Part shown: positions 45,201-53,879 of the stretch, piece by piece | How positions within the stretch are numbered: the first letter of the stretch is position 1 | How the letters are laid out: each line of letters begins with the position of its first letter | Assembly (NCBI GenBank): GCA_013407085.1 | Contig: JACCGJ010018829.1 | Location: 1 to 64,000 of the forward strand | DNA from: Atriophallophorus winterbourni | Taxonomy: Eukaryota > Platyhelminthes > Trematoda > Plagiorchiida > Microphallidae | Direction of reading: 5' to 3' | Length of the DNA stretch: 64,000 bases | Position numbers and translations under genes: made by a program | Notes under the pieces: model-generated | The model's database searches: none | The model's input: only the letters and a program-made list of their open reading frames with translations | Told to the model about the DNA's origin: nothing

Positions 45201-48200
45201 CTACCAAAAACAGTGTAACTCGTTCAGCCTTGACAAGTTGTTTTGCGTGTTGCTGTGAACAGAATCGGGGAAAACGTTTCCAGTATAAATTTATAGTAAT
45301 CCATTCAAGTTTCGAACAATTTAGAAAAAATAAAAGAACGTCAACTTCAACGATCCGCCAGTAATCCATTACGTATCAATTATGCATTCAATTTCATTTG
45401 CAAAGAGTAAAGCGTTGTGTTTGCTGTTAGCCTCCTTCTATCCATGTCGACCATGGATGTACAACACAGTGGTATGCATTTTTCATGTTCCACAGCTTTC
45501 TGAATGACTAAACAGTCCGATTCGGTAGAAACAATCTCTCCCGCAGCGCTCGCAGCCATATGCCGTACTCCGTCGATCGGCGTCAGTTGCACGCCAGTGG
45601 CGATTTCTGCGTTCAGCAGCTAAGAGATGTTTCTGCTCCTCCCCAGGCTGTGGATGACGCTTTACACAATGCCTCCAATTAAGCGGTCAAGAGTAATATG
45701 TTTCCAACTCATGGGGTCAACGCAAAAGCTTTCATTTGTTTATTGCAAACGTCTTTGTACGGTCAGTGCGGTCTGCTTAATGGTCAACTTCCTGATGTCA
45801 ACTCACCATAGAGTAGATCGTTTGCAATGCGACCATTTTTCATTCCGTCGACGGGACCAAGCCAACGTAGACGGCACTGCCTTAGAAGGGTGAACATGCT
45901 TTGTATACCAGCTTTAGAAAGCACTTGATAATTAGTCACTTTGTCCATTCACGATATGTTCAAGATACGACGAATGCTTTGTAGATGGAAAGTTTTCAGC
46001 TTCCGTACATGACAGATACACATTCGGAAAAGTGCTTACCCCAAATTCCTTACACATTCAGGGCTGAAATTTGTCCCAACCGTATTCGAGAAAATAACTG
46101 CGGTAGGCTAGCAAACACTTAAGTGAGTGAAACATGATCACTTCCCACGCTATTCTTACGGCCGTTTGCGTCTTGATCAAGAAAGTCTAAGGAGCTAAAG
46201 ATGTTCAACGAGAACAGAGACCAAATTAAAATCAAAATTTCATCCTGAATTGCTGGTTCCATCCGCTCGGTCCCCTTAATTTAGTCAAAGCTCACTGATA
46301 TTACATAATCTCATTTGCTGCAAAAGAAATGAGAGTTGTAGACGGAGACAGTTCGATCCAATCTTTTTTACTGGATCATACACGGTGCGAAATTGTCAAC
46401 AAAGAGCAGTAATTTCGCACACTCTACCACTGAAACGCCATACGTGTGTTGCAGCTGATTATATGCATATTGGTTTAAACCACCTACGTTTGGGTCACAT
46501 GTTATTAAACAGTTTGTATATGTCAGGGTAAAATAACAGTGCCCAACTTGTTCAAAACTTGTTTTCTAATTATTCCATTGTTTCACTACAATCGGATCAG
46601 GATCATACTGTTCTTGCCTGATCAGTGCAAACAGCCCGAAACCGGTCCAGGGACATGTAATGGAAAGGCATGAAAATGTGGATTTATAGTCATCAACATT
46701 TTGATGGGGATCATGATAATATTTTCAATTACACAACTGAATACACATGTCCAGCATTGAAATAATTCACCCACCATTATTGCTTTGATCACACTATCCA
46801 TGTTCTTTATTCTGCTAAACAAATTTCTATAATTTATTCCGAATCGGTCAGCAACATTCAACTAATACCTGGTGACCTCCATAATGAAATCGGCAAGATG
46901 TTGAGCTTTCTCAGAAGCAATTAGTTTCTGAAAAATATCAAAAAAATTAAAGAAAAAACTAATGGTATATTTTACCCATAGAAATATGATAATCATTAGC
47001 GTTCGGAATTAGCCCAGACATCATAAGCGAATTATGGCGAGTAGTTTCTCTAAAGATTTAACAAATTCTAGCGTGTAACTTGGAATTTAGTTGATAAATT
47101 GGACAAATGTTGTTTTATTCCAATGCAGATTGCAGCGTCACATTCACCCGATTTATTTCAAGACAGTTGATTTTTGTCTAGTACAAACAATACTTAGGCA
47201 ATACACCACCATGGGTTAAGTGTAGTTGGTATACGAATTTTCATTTTATAGTACAAAAGATTAACCTCATCCACACCTGATTGAATAATTTGGTCACGCC
47301 AACATCATCCAGCATTGTCTTAAAAGCTCAAACATTAAATACACTATCAGCATTTTATGAAAAGTCAACATAATACAATAAATTTCAACGCTTCAAAAAT
47401 TCAAGGCAAAAAGCTGATTAATAAAATAAAAATCACAATGCGTGTTAAGCCAATTGATATCTTTAAAAAATAATTAGCTAAGATTACACGATTTAATTAT
47501 GTTTTCGTTGGCCTGTTGTCATTGAAGAGGAAAGCGAATTTAGATCTCAATTTCGTGTTAACTTCATGGTCCTCATCGCATTTCACATCAATATATGTTG
47601 GAAAGAGAAGTAACAATATCTGGGGGAACGATCCCAGGTTGTAAGATATTAGGGAGATATTTTCTTGATATCCGACACGCACCAGTATGGTGGAAAGTAA
47701 TCTGCTTGAAAATAAATACCGTATTTTCGTGCGATTTCATTAATCACTCCATTCTATACAAGTTCAAACCTAGATCTGCCTAATGCTATAGTTGCCACCG
47801 GTCTTGTGTGAGTTTTTGCAAAAAATAAGCACGAAATAAGAAGTTAGGCAAGAATAAAAATTGACTTACTTCTTCGCTCTCTAGACAAATCTGTGCCCAT
47901 TGAATATGAGACTGTATGATCTGGAAATATTGATTATTTTAAGTTAATAATACTTCGCATATTGCGACATATTTCTATCAAAATATCACGAAAATGATAA
48001 TGATAAAATTGAATCAGTCTTGGTTTGTTGAACCACGGGTTGAAACTGCAGTACAATATTTCCTTCATTGCGATGTACAGATTAATGTGGCGCTCAAAAA
48101 ATATTGTTCTCCAAATATAGCAGTCCGGAAAATAAAGCTGAAATACCGCGCAGAATTCAACAGCACGAAAGAGTTCGTTTTAGAAATCATTGCTACTCAT

Positions 48201-50788
48201 AAATTCTAAGTAGCACATTTCAATATAATACAATCTTAGGCTAAGCAATTCCAAGATTGGCGTTTATAAATTAGAAAAGAATATTATAATGAACTTTTAC
48301 CTGCATCTCTTTAGGAGTGAAGGGTTTTCCGACTGCGGACCTGTATAATTCTAGCACACCTGAAATTATGCATGAAATATGGATCCATTTAATAGAGTTA
48401 GAGTTGGCGTTGGTTAGAAAATCAAAATAAGAATAAGAATTAACTGTTCCTTATGGCGCACAACATACCACGATGTTCAAATACAAAATCACAGAGTGGT
48501 TGATGACTAACTAATTAAGACGTTTGAAACGGTCAGTGTATTCTAGTACTCATATTATTGCACTTACATCCTCTAATAAGTTTCTGGCGATAATCAAATG
48601 GGCACAGTAAGATTAGGTACAGTGAGCCTTGATAGAGCAGTTGCATAATAGTAAGCAATATTATACTCGAATGCCGTTGTCCAATAACGCTCCACAATGA
48701 TATTCAAATAAAGAAACACAGTAATTTCCGACCAAAGCATCAAGAAGTTTCATGTGACGTCAGTCGGTAAACTTCAATTACAGGTTTTAACGTAGTCATT
48801 TATACTTATGTTTATTATTTAATGTAATGTATCTAAACTTTTATTTTATAAATCATTTCGTGTACGGTAGTAATCACTGCTCAACAAATATCTGGAACAT
48901 AATTCAAAATTATGATAAATTGAACACACTGTCTTTTGATAATATATTTGTTTCAAGTTGAAGGCAATGAAAACTAACTTATCATCATAAACGTGAACAA
49001 GTTTATTCCGAGTGCAATTACCAAGTGCTTCACCGTTCGTACTTGATATTCTAATGCTACAAAATACAAAATGAATGCGGAAAAAAAGGAACCTACATCA
49101 CATAGTCTAAACAAGATGTTATTCTCGTAGTCTATGCACATTTAAGGTGCCGGTAGATCTGAGAGCACCTACCTTTATTCTAGCCAACGTTCCTAAAAAC
49201 GAAAAAATAAGTTTCCGTGGTTTCCCAACGATTGCATGAAACAGCTTGTTGCGAGGAAATTAAAAAGCCCAACATGCTTATAAATGTTGTGTTACAAGTC
49301 GCTTCATATCCACTTATTTCAACTCCATAATCCAAAGCATTGAAACGTCGCATTATTTTAATCAAATTTGACATTTCGGTTGCACAGACACACGCATTTG
49401 AATTTTCTACATGTGGCTATGAATCTGGCGGAGTACGTTTATGTTTGTTTCAGAAATGAGAATGAAGGTAATATACGATAAATTTGTTAACACAAATTCG
49501 TTATCAAATTGCTTTGATTGAAGGCTAAACACGCTTCAAGATTTGAGGACAGATAAACGAAGGATGTATGTATTGCAATCCGAAAGCAGACTTAAACTTC
49601 CACAAATACAGTTAAAGATGTAATCTTGTTCCACGCCCACGTAAAAAAGATAAATGAGAACGCATGTATAAGGTGGCATGTCAGCCGAGAGAATACATGC
49701 CGGTAATTTTAATGTGTAGCCTAAGTAACAATGGCCGAGGCGAGGGTGCTTGACATAAATGCTCAAATAATTTCTAACACTAGGTTGAGTAAGCACACAA
49801 CATTCGATAGTGAAGAATACGAAAGAGAACAGATCAGAACTGTGTAGAAGTTCAAATGTTAGTTGTGGTACGAATTTAGGATTCGGAATGTTAATAGATG
49901 ACGATGCGTTATTAGATTAGACGGAAATTTAAGCATGTGCTTCGATAGTTTAAACGCTATTTAGTACGTAACTGTCGGCGTCCTTCGGACGGTGTCGACC
50001 ATGGGCGTGTAAATAAGCAATAGAAATTGATTAAAACCGCTTCAAATTTTACAGCGAATACTTGTTTGATACATCTTTGAACACAAAAGTGTTTCTATGG
50101 AACGAATCACTTCCAACAAACTCGGTCTAGCTGCATCATAGCAAATAACAGGGTGATTTGCGTTTGATGCCAATAACACAATATGCTTGTTAATCCGCAA
50201 AGTTTCGAGTTAGCCAAATTTTGTTGGCGGTAATCTGCAAAAGGATTTTCAAAACTCGGGCATTGTAAATACGACAAAACTTTACAAATCAACCTGAACT
50301 GAAAAACACGTGGCCTAGGTATGAAACCAAACCAATATGAATTTAAGCAAGTCATGGACAAATTTAAATGTTCAAAAACTTGCGCTGGATATATTAATCG
50401 GAAAATTGAATTTTAGATTAGAATATCTACTCGAAAGAATTGGAAAAATGACAAAAATAAACATGTTATGCTTTATGGGTTTCTCACTCATAGCGATATG
50501 GCTCAAATCGTGATCACCGGCCGTTTTGCAGTTGACAACCTTTTGGATTTTGTGATTAATCATGTACGCTGTTAAGTGGAGTGGTGAGAAATGCCTTCCA
50601 TGATACATGGCAGTAAAAACCGCACGAAATGCTGTCATTGTGATGCCGCTTTACTGGTTCACAACATCCGATTACATGCTAGTTCTTTTCGAGGTGTAAG
50701 TAACTCACTCCTGAGTATTTGTGCTTGGTCTTCTACGTAAGCAGTAGCATTTTAGGCCCCACACGCGCCTATCTTAGTTATAATGGTT

Positions 50789-50829
<41 letters not shown>

Positions 50830-53594
50830 AGACACCCAGTACTTGCTAACAGTGTAATGACCATAATGTCAATAATCACTTTCACGATGATGGTGCGACT
50901 CTAGTTATTTTGTTGAATGTGGTTCTAATGTAAAACGAAGGAAAAACCAAGATCCAAATTAAATTGAGCGTTTCTTTTGCAAACTATGTCACAAAAATGA
51001 ATGTAAAGGGATTGCATGTTAGAATTCTTACCGATAACCTTTTTATCCACATTCAAGATAGGATTGGCCACAACATATCTTGCCATTGGTTGTTCCACAA
51101 CGGAAAAGCTTTTCACTGAATTTTTCTAAAAATTAACATTCATATACTCAATCTCTTCCTGAGATAAAAACTTACAATTCCAATTTGTAATACGGAATTA
51201 GTTTTCCTAAATGTGGATAATTGTAACAACATCCATCGTGTAAATTATAGACAAGGCGTGAAAATTTATGCATCACATTGAAAGCACAATTTATTTCAAC
51301 ATTGCCCATCACGAACAAAAGGGTCGGGGACTTATAAATATGCACATGGTTCGCACAAATAAGCATTGTTTTTCAAACGCCGTGTACATCCAAGACAGGA
51401 AGAAATGACGTCAACTTTAATCACATGTACACACATATGTAGTATGTGCCAAATATAAATGAATAAGTAGAAAGCTGGGAGCGTAACTAAAATATAATTA
51501 TCACAATAATAAACACCGCATTCAAAAAATCGAAATTTTAACTGTTTGAATATAAGGACTCACAACGTTGGTTATTATAGATCATATTTAACAGCATATA
51601 ATCATGACATTGTAAAATTTAGATAATTCGACATGCCGCAATTTCTTCGTTTGAACGTAGTGAAGGCTAGCATGATCAACTTTGTGAGACAATTGAACAC
51701 ACCTAAAAATAATAAAAATGAAGATAAATAAAATAAAAACATTAGATACGATGCAGTCTTCTTCGATATCGTGTGAGTTCGAAGATTGCAGGTGCTATTG
51801 CTCCAAGACGTGCGACTATCATTCACTAGTTCCGGATCATTACTGCGTCTGTACATTTGCGGTAGCGTCGGTAACAACAACCTCAAGAATAAGACCATAT
51901 CCAGCTGATGATGTTAAACGAACTAGTGATAATGCATTAAACTTAAGGAAATGTGCGAAACTGTGTTAACGAGGAAGAAATAACAGGTTCTCGGAATGAC
52001 TTCCTTTAGCTTGTGGTTAAAACATGGCGTTGACTCACCTCTGGTGTATCGACGCTATTCAGCGGTTCCTTCATCTCAGCGGCTAAAGAAGCCAAAATTG
52101 CCCTAGATTCAACTTCAAAGACATTCATTCCCGGTTCGAAGCCTTTCCTGTTTGAATCGTCAGATAAGTGTGAATGAAAAAAACTTGCATCGGCTTGCAC
52201 GGAGGTTGTAGGAAAATTCTGTTCGAATGTGAATCTTTCAAATACAAATGAGAACCATCAGCTGGAACGCCTGTAGGACAATAGAAAATCATTCGAATTA
52301 TTTGTGTACTTATTGACGACTGTATCGAATGCATCTATGGCCGAATGTGCTAGCATAAGACTGCCATATTGCTTGATGTGTTTTGAAGCAGAAGAGCTAT
52401 ATTTGGCAGTTGGGTTTCTAAGGCATCATTCTAATACAAATTTCTGATCAGCTCATCGATCAAGGAGCGCATGTTTTGTATAGAAACAAAAGTTGATAAA
52501 ATCTCATCACAAAATAATCAGCGTATCGTTAAATTGCGATACGTAATCCAAATAGTCTGCTAAAACGAGACAAAAAATTCAAAAGACAATGGTTAGCCTC
52601 CAACATAAGAAATTACAAAAAGCATAAAAGCACGTTACTCACATTCGAGAATGGATGATGTGAGGTTGGATAAAATGGATTCCCGATTAGTTTTACCGTG
52701 CTTTGCTGCTCGGAGAAGCTGATTGGAATGCACTACTGACGGCGCTAAAGGATTATACGTATTGCATATTCTTTCAGGATAATTTTCTTCGCCTATATTA
52801 AAAAAGAATGAAGAATTGTCACAGCGTGTTGATATTATGGTGCGAGAATCATACGGAACAAGTCTTTTGGGCCATAGATAAACGTTGTTTTATTGATTAA
52901 TTTGATCGCCACATTATATTACACTTAAATCATAGATTGAATGATGTACATCATTACTGTCACCTCCTTTGTGAAATATACTATGAAACATAAAATCAAA
53001 CCAGTGTCATTCGTGACTAGTCCAAATTCGGACGTCAATTAAATGGAAAATTGCATTTCTATTTCTGATTTTGTGCATAAGAAATCAGGCTCAAATACGC
53101 AATAACTACATAGTAAAGTCAAGCTTATCTAATGCAGAAAAAGAGCAAGAGAAAAAACGAATGATTTGGCGTTAATCATTCAAGAAATTCTCTCGGACTG
53201 AGATAGCAGCGCTGATGTATATGCTACAAATAATTATAAAGCAGACTAAGATTATATATATATATATATATAACTTTATAATCGTTATTAACTGTGTCCA
53301 AATAGAAAAACATTGGTCATGAACCGATGACGAGCGCTGTATCCCGTTTCAACAATTTGTTAAGATGCAAATCATTAATGCTGACTGAGTTTCGAACAAA
53401 ACAATTGAAATTTTAATAAATAAACCTTTTATCACATCATTGGTCTGCACTCCGGCCTCGGTCACTCTCTTGTTGATATCTGCGATCCAATCAGTCAATT
53501 GCGCAGCGGTGCAATTTTCCTTGACAAATCGTTCAACAACATGCGGATGACGCTTCAGAAACCCAAGAAGTTTGTCGTCAAATGATTCAATCAT
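31799..53594 (-). CDS. PDE10-like GAF-domain cyclic nucleotide phosphodiesterase (multi-exon gene)
   Basis: Hydrolyses cAMP and/or cGMP to 5'-nucleotides by family. Exons read 5'->3' on the minus strand: 53594(or 53608)-53426, 52792-52643, [unresolved 52642-52271], 52270-52201, 52147-52039, 51125-51032, 48359-48301, 47920-47870, 46927-46869, 46814-46775, 45252-45110, 44100-43939, 43674-43560, 42813-42674, 41893-41807, 41613-41463, 39612-39457, 38840-38790, 38687-38563, 35908-35797, 34136-34056, 32002-31799. From 52270 on, every junction keeps phase (2009 nt, 668 residues plus stop). The catalytic domain shows [23 protein letters not shown] and the invariant Gln before VGF. The phrases MEHHHFN and LPCYTT fit PDE10 better than PDE2, PDE5 or PDE11. 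The first exon resembles the PDE10 N-terminus ([11 protein letters not shown] then [10 protein letters not shown]). All catalytic metal ligands are present, so it is probably functional. Introns range from 53 bp to several kb and are full of repeats. Confidence 0.88.
32870..33010 (-). mobile_element. RTE1 5'-region fragment
   Basis: Resembles 29280-29420 (ttgaggcgtcagtcagcattc... to gagacac), about 70-75% by eye. It sits in the last PDE10-like intron, just before the (TACA)n array. Confidence 0.6.
33083..33560. repeat. (TACA)n tetranucleotide array
   Basis: About 480 bp of imperfect taca/cata repeats in the intron before the terminal PDE10-like exon. The long open frames over it, rich in Tyr/Val/Cys/Met, are artefacts of the repeat. 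Confidence 0.95.
33561..34055. other. PDE10-like intron, no recognised feature
   Basis: AT-rich intron sequence between the array and the 81-nt exon. Confidence 0.5.
34056..34136 (-). CDS. PDE10-like gene, 81-nt catalytic exon ending in the invariant Gln
   Basis: After TTTTCTCTTGCAG the exon reads [20 protein letters not shown] and ends DGQ|GTAAAT. G-D-x-E-K and P-h-x-x-MDRD are the conserved PDE block. The last codon is the purine-binding glutamine that precedes VGF in the next exon. Confidence 0.9.
34137..35796. other. PDE10-like intron with a dispersed repeat
   Basis: It contains, at about 35340-35470, a segment resembling 38970-39110 (see separate entry). Nothing else was recognised. 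Confidence 0.5.
35370..35470 (+). repeat. Dispersed repeat, copy 1
   Basis: About 75% like 39020-39110 (acgttcag...aatattcgt-gctcaggatgtg...gttcg...agct-gcgta). Both copies lie in introns of the PDE10-like gene in the same orientation. Confidence 0.65.
35797..35908 (-). CDS. PDE10-like gene, catalytic exon with CDLC
   Basis: The exon lies between GTCTTTTCTCAG and GCGCAG|GTTAGA. It reads [20 protein letters not shown] and ends QEFWAQ. The Asp of CDLC is the remaining metal ligand; E-F-W-A precedes the H/M-loop region. Confidence 0.9.
35909..37180. other. PDE10-like intron, no recognised feature
   Basis: AT-rich intron sequence without recognised repeats or ORFs of note. Confidence 0.45.
37300..38230 (+). 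repeat. Tandem repeat, about four units of 190-240 bp
   Basis: Units begin with aatataaaagctcatttgca-type sequence at about 37301, 37493, 37729 and 37945, with a partial at 38184. Each contains catgcgcttgaaacagtggaag and a gttcaatcacat / ctcatatagactggttttaaaaccc tract. It lies in the intron between the TDLA and CDLC exons of the PDE10-like gene. Confidence 0.88.
38563..38687 (-). CDS. PDE10-like gene, catalytic exon with TDLA
   Basis: After ACATATTTCCCAG the exon reads [17 protein letters not shown], then [13 protein letters not shown]-x-x-A-I-x-x-TDLA is the conserved PDE helix. It ends CAAAG|GTCAGA in phase 2. Confidence 0.9.
38790..38840 (-). CDS. PDE10-like gene, 51-nt catalytic exon
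   Basis: The exon lies between TTGTTTACACAG and AGAACA|GTAAGT: 17 codons, [17 protein letters not shown], phase 0 on both sides. It matches the 17-residue H-N-I-F segment of PDE10 in position and length. Confidence 0.85.
39020..39110 (+). repeat. Dispersed repeat, copy 2
   Basis: Partner of 35370-35470. On the minus strand it reads by chance somewhat like a PDE segment, but the verified exon for that segment is at 38790-38840. Confidence 0.65.
39457..39612 (-). CDS. PDE10-like gene, catalytic exon with CHDLDHRG
   Basis: The acceptor TTATTTTCAG and donor TTGCAA|GTGAGT bound 52 codons. [17 protein letters not shown] carries the metal-binding His-Asp of the PDE signature; [17 protein letters not shown] follows. 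PL-A-x-LY-S-x-S-x-MExHHF is the PDE10 form. Confidence 0.93.
39855..40172 (+). mobile_element. SINE-like repeat, copy 1
   Basis: It contains cattcgaggtgtaggcacctc and gctaccggtgtaatgctgtctc and ends in a (gat)n tail at about 40150-40165. A related unit lies at 50660-50893. The left boundary is uncertain; it lies in a PDE10-like intron. Confidence 0.5.
40765..41340 (-). mobile_element. CR1 remnant, same subfamily as 24713-26240
   Basis: gaaaagctatgctttacaagaccca at about 40780 and the following ~550 bp follow 24742-25270 with many substitutions (for example tgctgttggta, gggaaagatgaaacaaa, caaggacgag). No open frame remains. It lies in a PDE10-like intron, between the HNWDH and CHDLDHRG exons. 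Confidence 0.72.
41463..41613 (-). CDS. PDE10-like gene, catalytic exon with HNWDH
   Basis: The exon lies between TTGGTTGCAG and TTGGAG|GTATTT. It reads [20 protein letters not shown], then HSMYYMLK. The HNWxH segment supplies the general-acid His and the first metal-ligand His. It is 151 nt, phase 0 out. Confidence 0.92.
41807..41893 (-). CDS. PDE10-like gene, catalytic domain exon 1
   Basis: The acceptor ATTTTTAG and donor CAACT|GTGAGT bound 87 nt reading [15 protein letters not shown], then [10 protein letters not shown]. This is the F-x-P-W/F-E region of class I PDEs before the HNWxH motif. Confidence 0.82.
42674..42813 (-). CDS. PDE10-like gene, GAF-to-catalytic linker exon
   Basis: After CCCATTCAG the exon reads [19 protein letters not shown], then [12 protein letters not shown], the MYHRIR...V-x-E-x-L-x-Y-H segment that opens the PDE catalytic region. 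It ends ACCAG|GTCGGT, phase 2. Confidence 0.87.
42814..43296. other. PDE10-like intron, no recognised feature
   Basis: AT-rich intron sequence; nothing recognised. Confidence 0.45.
43297..43545 (+). mobile_element. tRNA-derived SINE-like repeat
   Basis: It opens gtggttgagactgc...ggttcggagcccc, resembling pol III A and B boxes (B box GGTTCGANNCC), and ends in gaagaagaagaaaagg. Its tail lies about 15 bp from the donor of the GAF-B exon c. Confidence 0.55.
43560..43674 (-). CDS. PDE10-like gene, GAF-B exon c
   Basis: The exon lies between TATCCCCAG and CGA|GTAAGT. It reads [20 protein letters not shown], then [17 protein letters not shown], the last GAF-B strand and helix. It is 115 nt, phase 0 out. 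A SINE-like repeat lies within about 20 bp downstream of its donor. Confidence 0.9.
43939..44100 (-). CDS. PDE10-like gene, GAF-B exon b
   Basis: The exon reads [19 protein letters not shown], then [14 protein letters not shown] and [10 protein letters not shown]. These are the canonical GAF blocks (GIVG-h-V-A-x-T-G, D-A-Y-x-D-x-R-F, the NKFDE-like VDE). Boundaries are ACCTTTAG and GGA|GTGAGT. Confidence 0.9.
44101..45109. other. PDE10-like intron, no recognised feature
   Basis: Open frames of 78 and 93 codons on the + strand lack family resemblance and are probably chance. Confidence 0.4.
45110..45252 (-). CDS. PDE10-like gene, GAF-B exon a
   Basis: The acceptor TCTGTTCACAG and donor ATCAG|GTGAGG bound [20 protein letters not shown], then [11 protein letters not shown]. 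This is the cyclic-nucleotide-binding GAF-B start (A-x-R-h-x-L-F-x-V-D-H-x-x-x-E-L-Y). It is 143 nt, phase 2 out. Confidence 0.87.
45415..46060 (-). mobile_element. RTE1 copy C, 5'-truncated
   Basis: It starts at the 3' terminal motif (catgtcgaccatgg at about 45443) and matches RTE1 3' sequence through the C-terminal arm to about 46010 (attcacgatatgttcaagatacgac). It lies in the intron between the 40-nt microexon and GAF-B exon a. Confidence 0.78.
46775..46814 (-). CDS. PDE10-like gene, 40-nt microexon
   Basis: The exon lies between TTTGTTTAG and ATAATG|GTGGGT. It reads (S)[13 protein letters not shown], equivalent to the D-S-h-h-x-x-I-M helix of PDE10. Its 1+39 nt fit the phases of both neighbours exactly. 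Confidence 0.77.
46869..46927 (-). CDS. PDE10-like gene, connecting-helix exon (59 nt)
   Basis: The acceptor ATTTTTCAG and donor ACCAG|GTATTA bound [19 protein letters not shown]. The pattern DF-h-x-x-V matches the helix leading into GAF-B of PDE10. The exon ends in phase 2. Confidence 0.8.
47870..47920 (-). CDS. PDE10-like gene, GAF-A/B connecting-helix exon (51 nt)
   Basis: The exon lies between ATTTCCAG and GAAGAA|GTAAGT: 17 codons, [17 protein letters not shown], phase 0 at both ends. It corresponds to the long helix between the two GAF domains. Confidence 0.77.
48301..48359 (-). CDS. PDE10-like gene, GAF-A exon d (59 nt)
   Basis: The acceptor AATTTCAG and donor ATGCAG|GTAAAA bound a small exon reading [20 protein letters not shown], the last GAF-A strand and the start of its final helix. 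G-V-x-E-L-Y-R is diagnostic for this position in PDE10. Confidence 0.82.
48440..48690 (+). repeat. Single unit of the 232-bp satellite
   Basis: It follows the 22374-23070 unit in order (aactgttccttatgg, caaatacaaaatcacagagtgg, gggcacagtaagattag, gtgagcct). It lies in the intron between the 59-nt GAF-A exon and exon c. Confidence 0.7.
48691..49980. other. PDE10-like intron, no recognised feature
   Basis: AT-rich; no repeats or ORFs of note. Confidence 0.4.
49975..50012 (-). mobile_element. RTE1 3'-terminal scrap
   Basis: cgtccttcggacggtgtcgaccatgg matches only the last ~30 bp of RTE1 copies. It is probably a severely 5'-truncated insertion. Confidence 0.5.
50660..50893 (+). mobile_element. 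SINE-like repeat, copy 2
   Basis: It shares tttcgaggtgtaagtaactc, gctaacagtgtaatga and the acgatgatgg end with copy 1. It is interrupted by a (CA)n(TA)n microsatellite at about 50790-50830. Confidence 0.5.
50790..50830. repeat. (CA)n(TA)n microsatellite
   Basis: Alternating ca then ta runs, inside a SINE-like unit. Confidence 0.9.
51032..51125 (-). CDS. PDE10-like gene, GAF-A exon c
   Basis: The exon lies between AATTTTTAG and ATCG|GTAAGA. It encodes [20 protein letters not shown], the GAF-A strand pair with the conserved N-P-I and V-I-G. It is 94 nt, phase 0 in and phase 1 out. Confidence 0.8.
52039..52147 (-). CDS. PDE10-like gene, GAF-A exon b
   Basis: The acceptor GATTCAAACAG and donor GAG|GTGAGT bound 109 nt. 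It completes [16 protein letters not shown] and continues [17 protein letters not shown], the GAF segment that ends in the usual acidic turn. The phase fits both neighbours. Confidence 0.77.
52201..52270 (-). CDS. PDE10-like gene, GAF-A exon a
   Basis: After TGTCCTACAG the exon reads [12 protein letters not shown], then IFLQP, matching the start of PDE GAF-A (ADG-x2-LY). It ends CCTCC|GTGCAAG in phase 2. The following intron is only 53 bp (52148-52200). Confidence 0.72.
52271..52642 (-). other. PDE10-like gene, unresolved exon/intron stretch before GAF-A
   Basis: Coding must continue here because the upstream exon ends in phase 1 and the GAF-A exon at 52270 also needs one incoming base. Several open segments are visible on the minus strand (for example [13 protein letters not shown] near 52570, [20 protein letters not shown] near 52480, [14 protein letters not shown] near 52410), separated by in-frame TAG or frame changes. 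Very short introns of 30-55 nt, like the verified 53-nt one just downstream, would explain this, but no single path is convincing. Confidence 0.4.
52643..52792 (-). CDS. PDE10-like gene, exon 2 (linker before GAF-A)
   Basis: The acceptor TTTTTAATATAG and donor GAAT|GTGAGT bound a 150-nt open segment (from [18 protein letters not shown] to SNLTSSILE). Its phase joins exon 1 exactly (1 nt + 2 nt). There is no strong family motif; the position corresponds to the PDE10 linker. Support is from splice sites and phase. Confidence 0.6.
52793..53425. other. PDE10-like intron 1
   Basis: GT-AG intron between the N-terminal exon and exon 2, with a short (TA)n run at about 53252-53272 and no other feature. 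Confidence 0.55.
53426..53594 (-). CDS. PDE10-like gene, N-terminal coding exon
   Basis: The ATG at 53594-53592 begins [17 protein letters not shown]; the open frame goes on to a donor AAAAG|GTTTAT. The segment [16 protein letters not shown] matches the short N-terminal domain of PDE10 proteins. An acceptor TTTAATTTAG just before 53608 means the exon might instead be internal (53426-53608), with the true start farther upstream. Confidence 0.7.
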
Positions 53595-53879
53595 TGATAT
53601 TGTATCCGCTAAATTAAAACGGCGAAGGCAATGACATTCAATTATCCAAAAGGAAGGATTATTAATCAAGTAATAATGTAGCTAACCATTTATATTTTTG
53701 CAAGACTGGTTTATCATTTCATTACGCAAAAAGCTAGTTGATCATATTGAGAGATAGCAACAGCAGTTTTGCAAGAAATTTTGAAAACTCAGTAAAGAAT
53801 TCTTATACCAGAATTATTTAACAACAATTCGATAATGATCAAGCCAAATGATGTTAAACCGAAATGATTAGAGGTGTTT

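Noticed and set aside
49536..49796. 86-codon minus-strand ORF with hydrophobic parts in a PDE intron
   Set aside because: No acceptor/donor pair in phase with the PDE exons and no family resemblance.
51718..51969. Open frames on both strands suggesting a further PDE or Cys-rich exon
   Set aside because: The flanking PDE exons (52039-52147 and 51032-51125) already join in phase 0 with the expected GAF-A length, leaving no room for an added exon.
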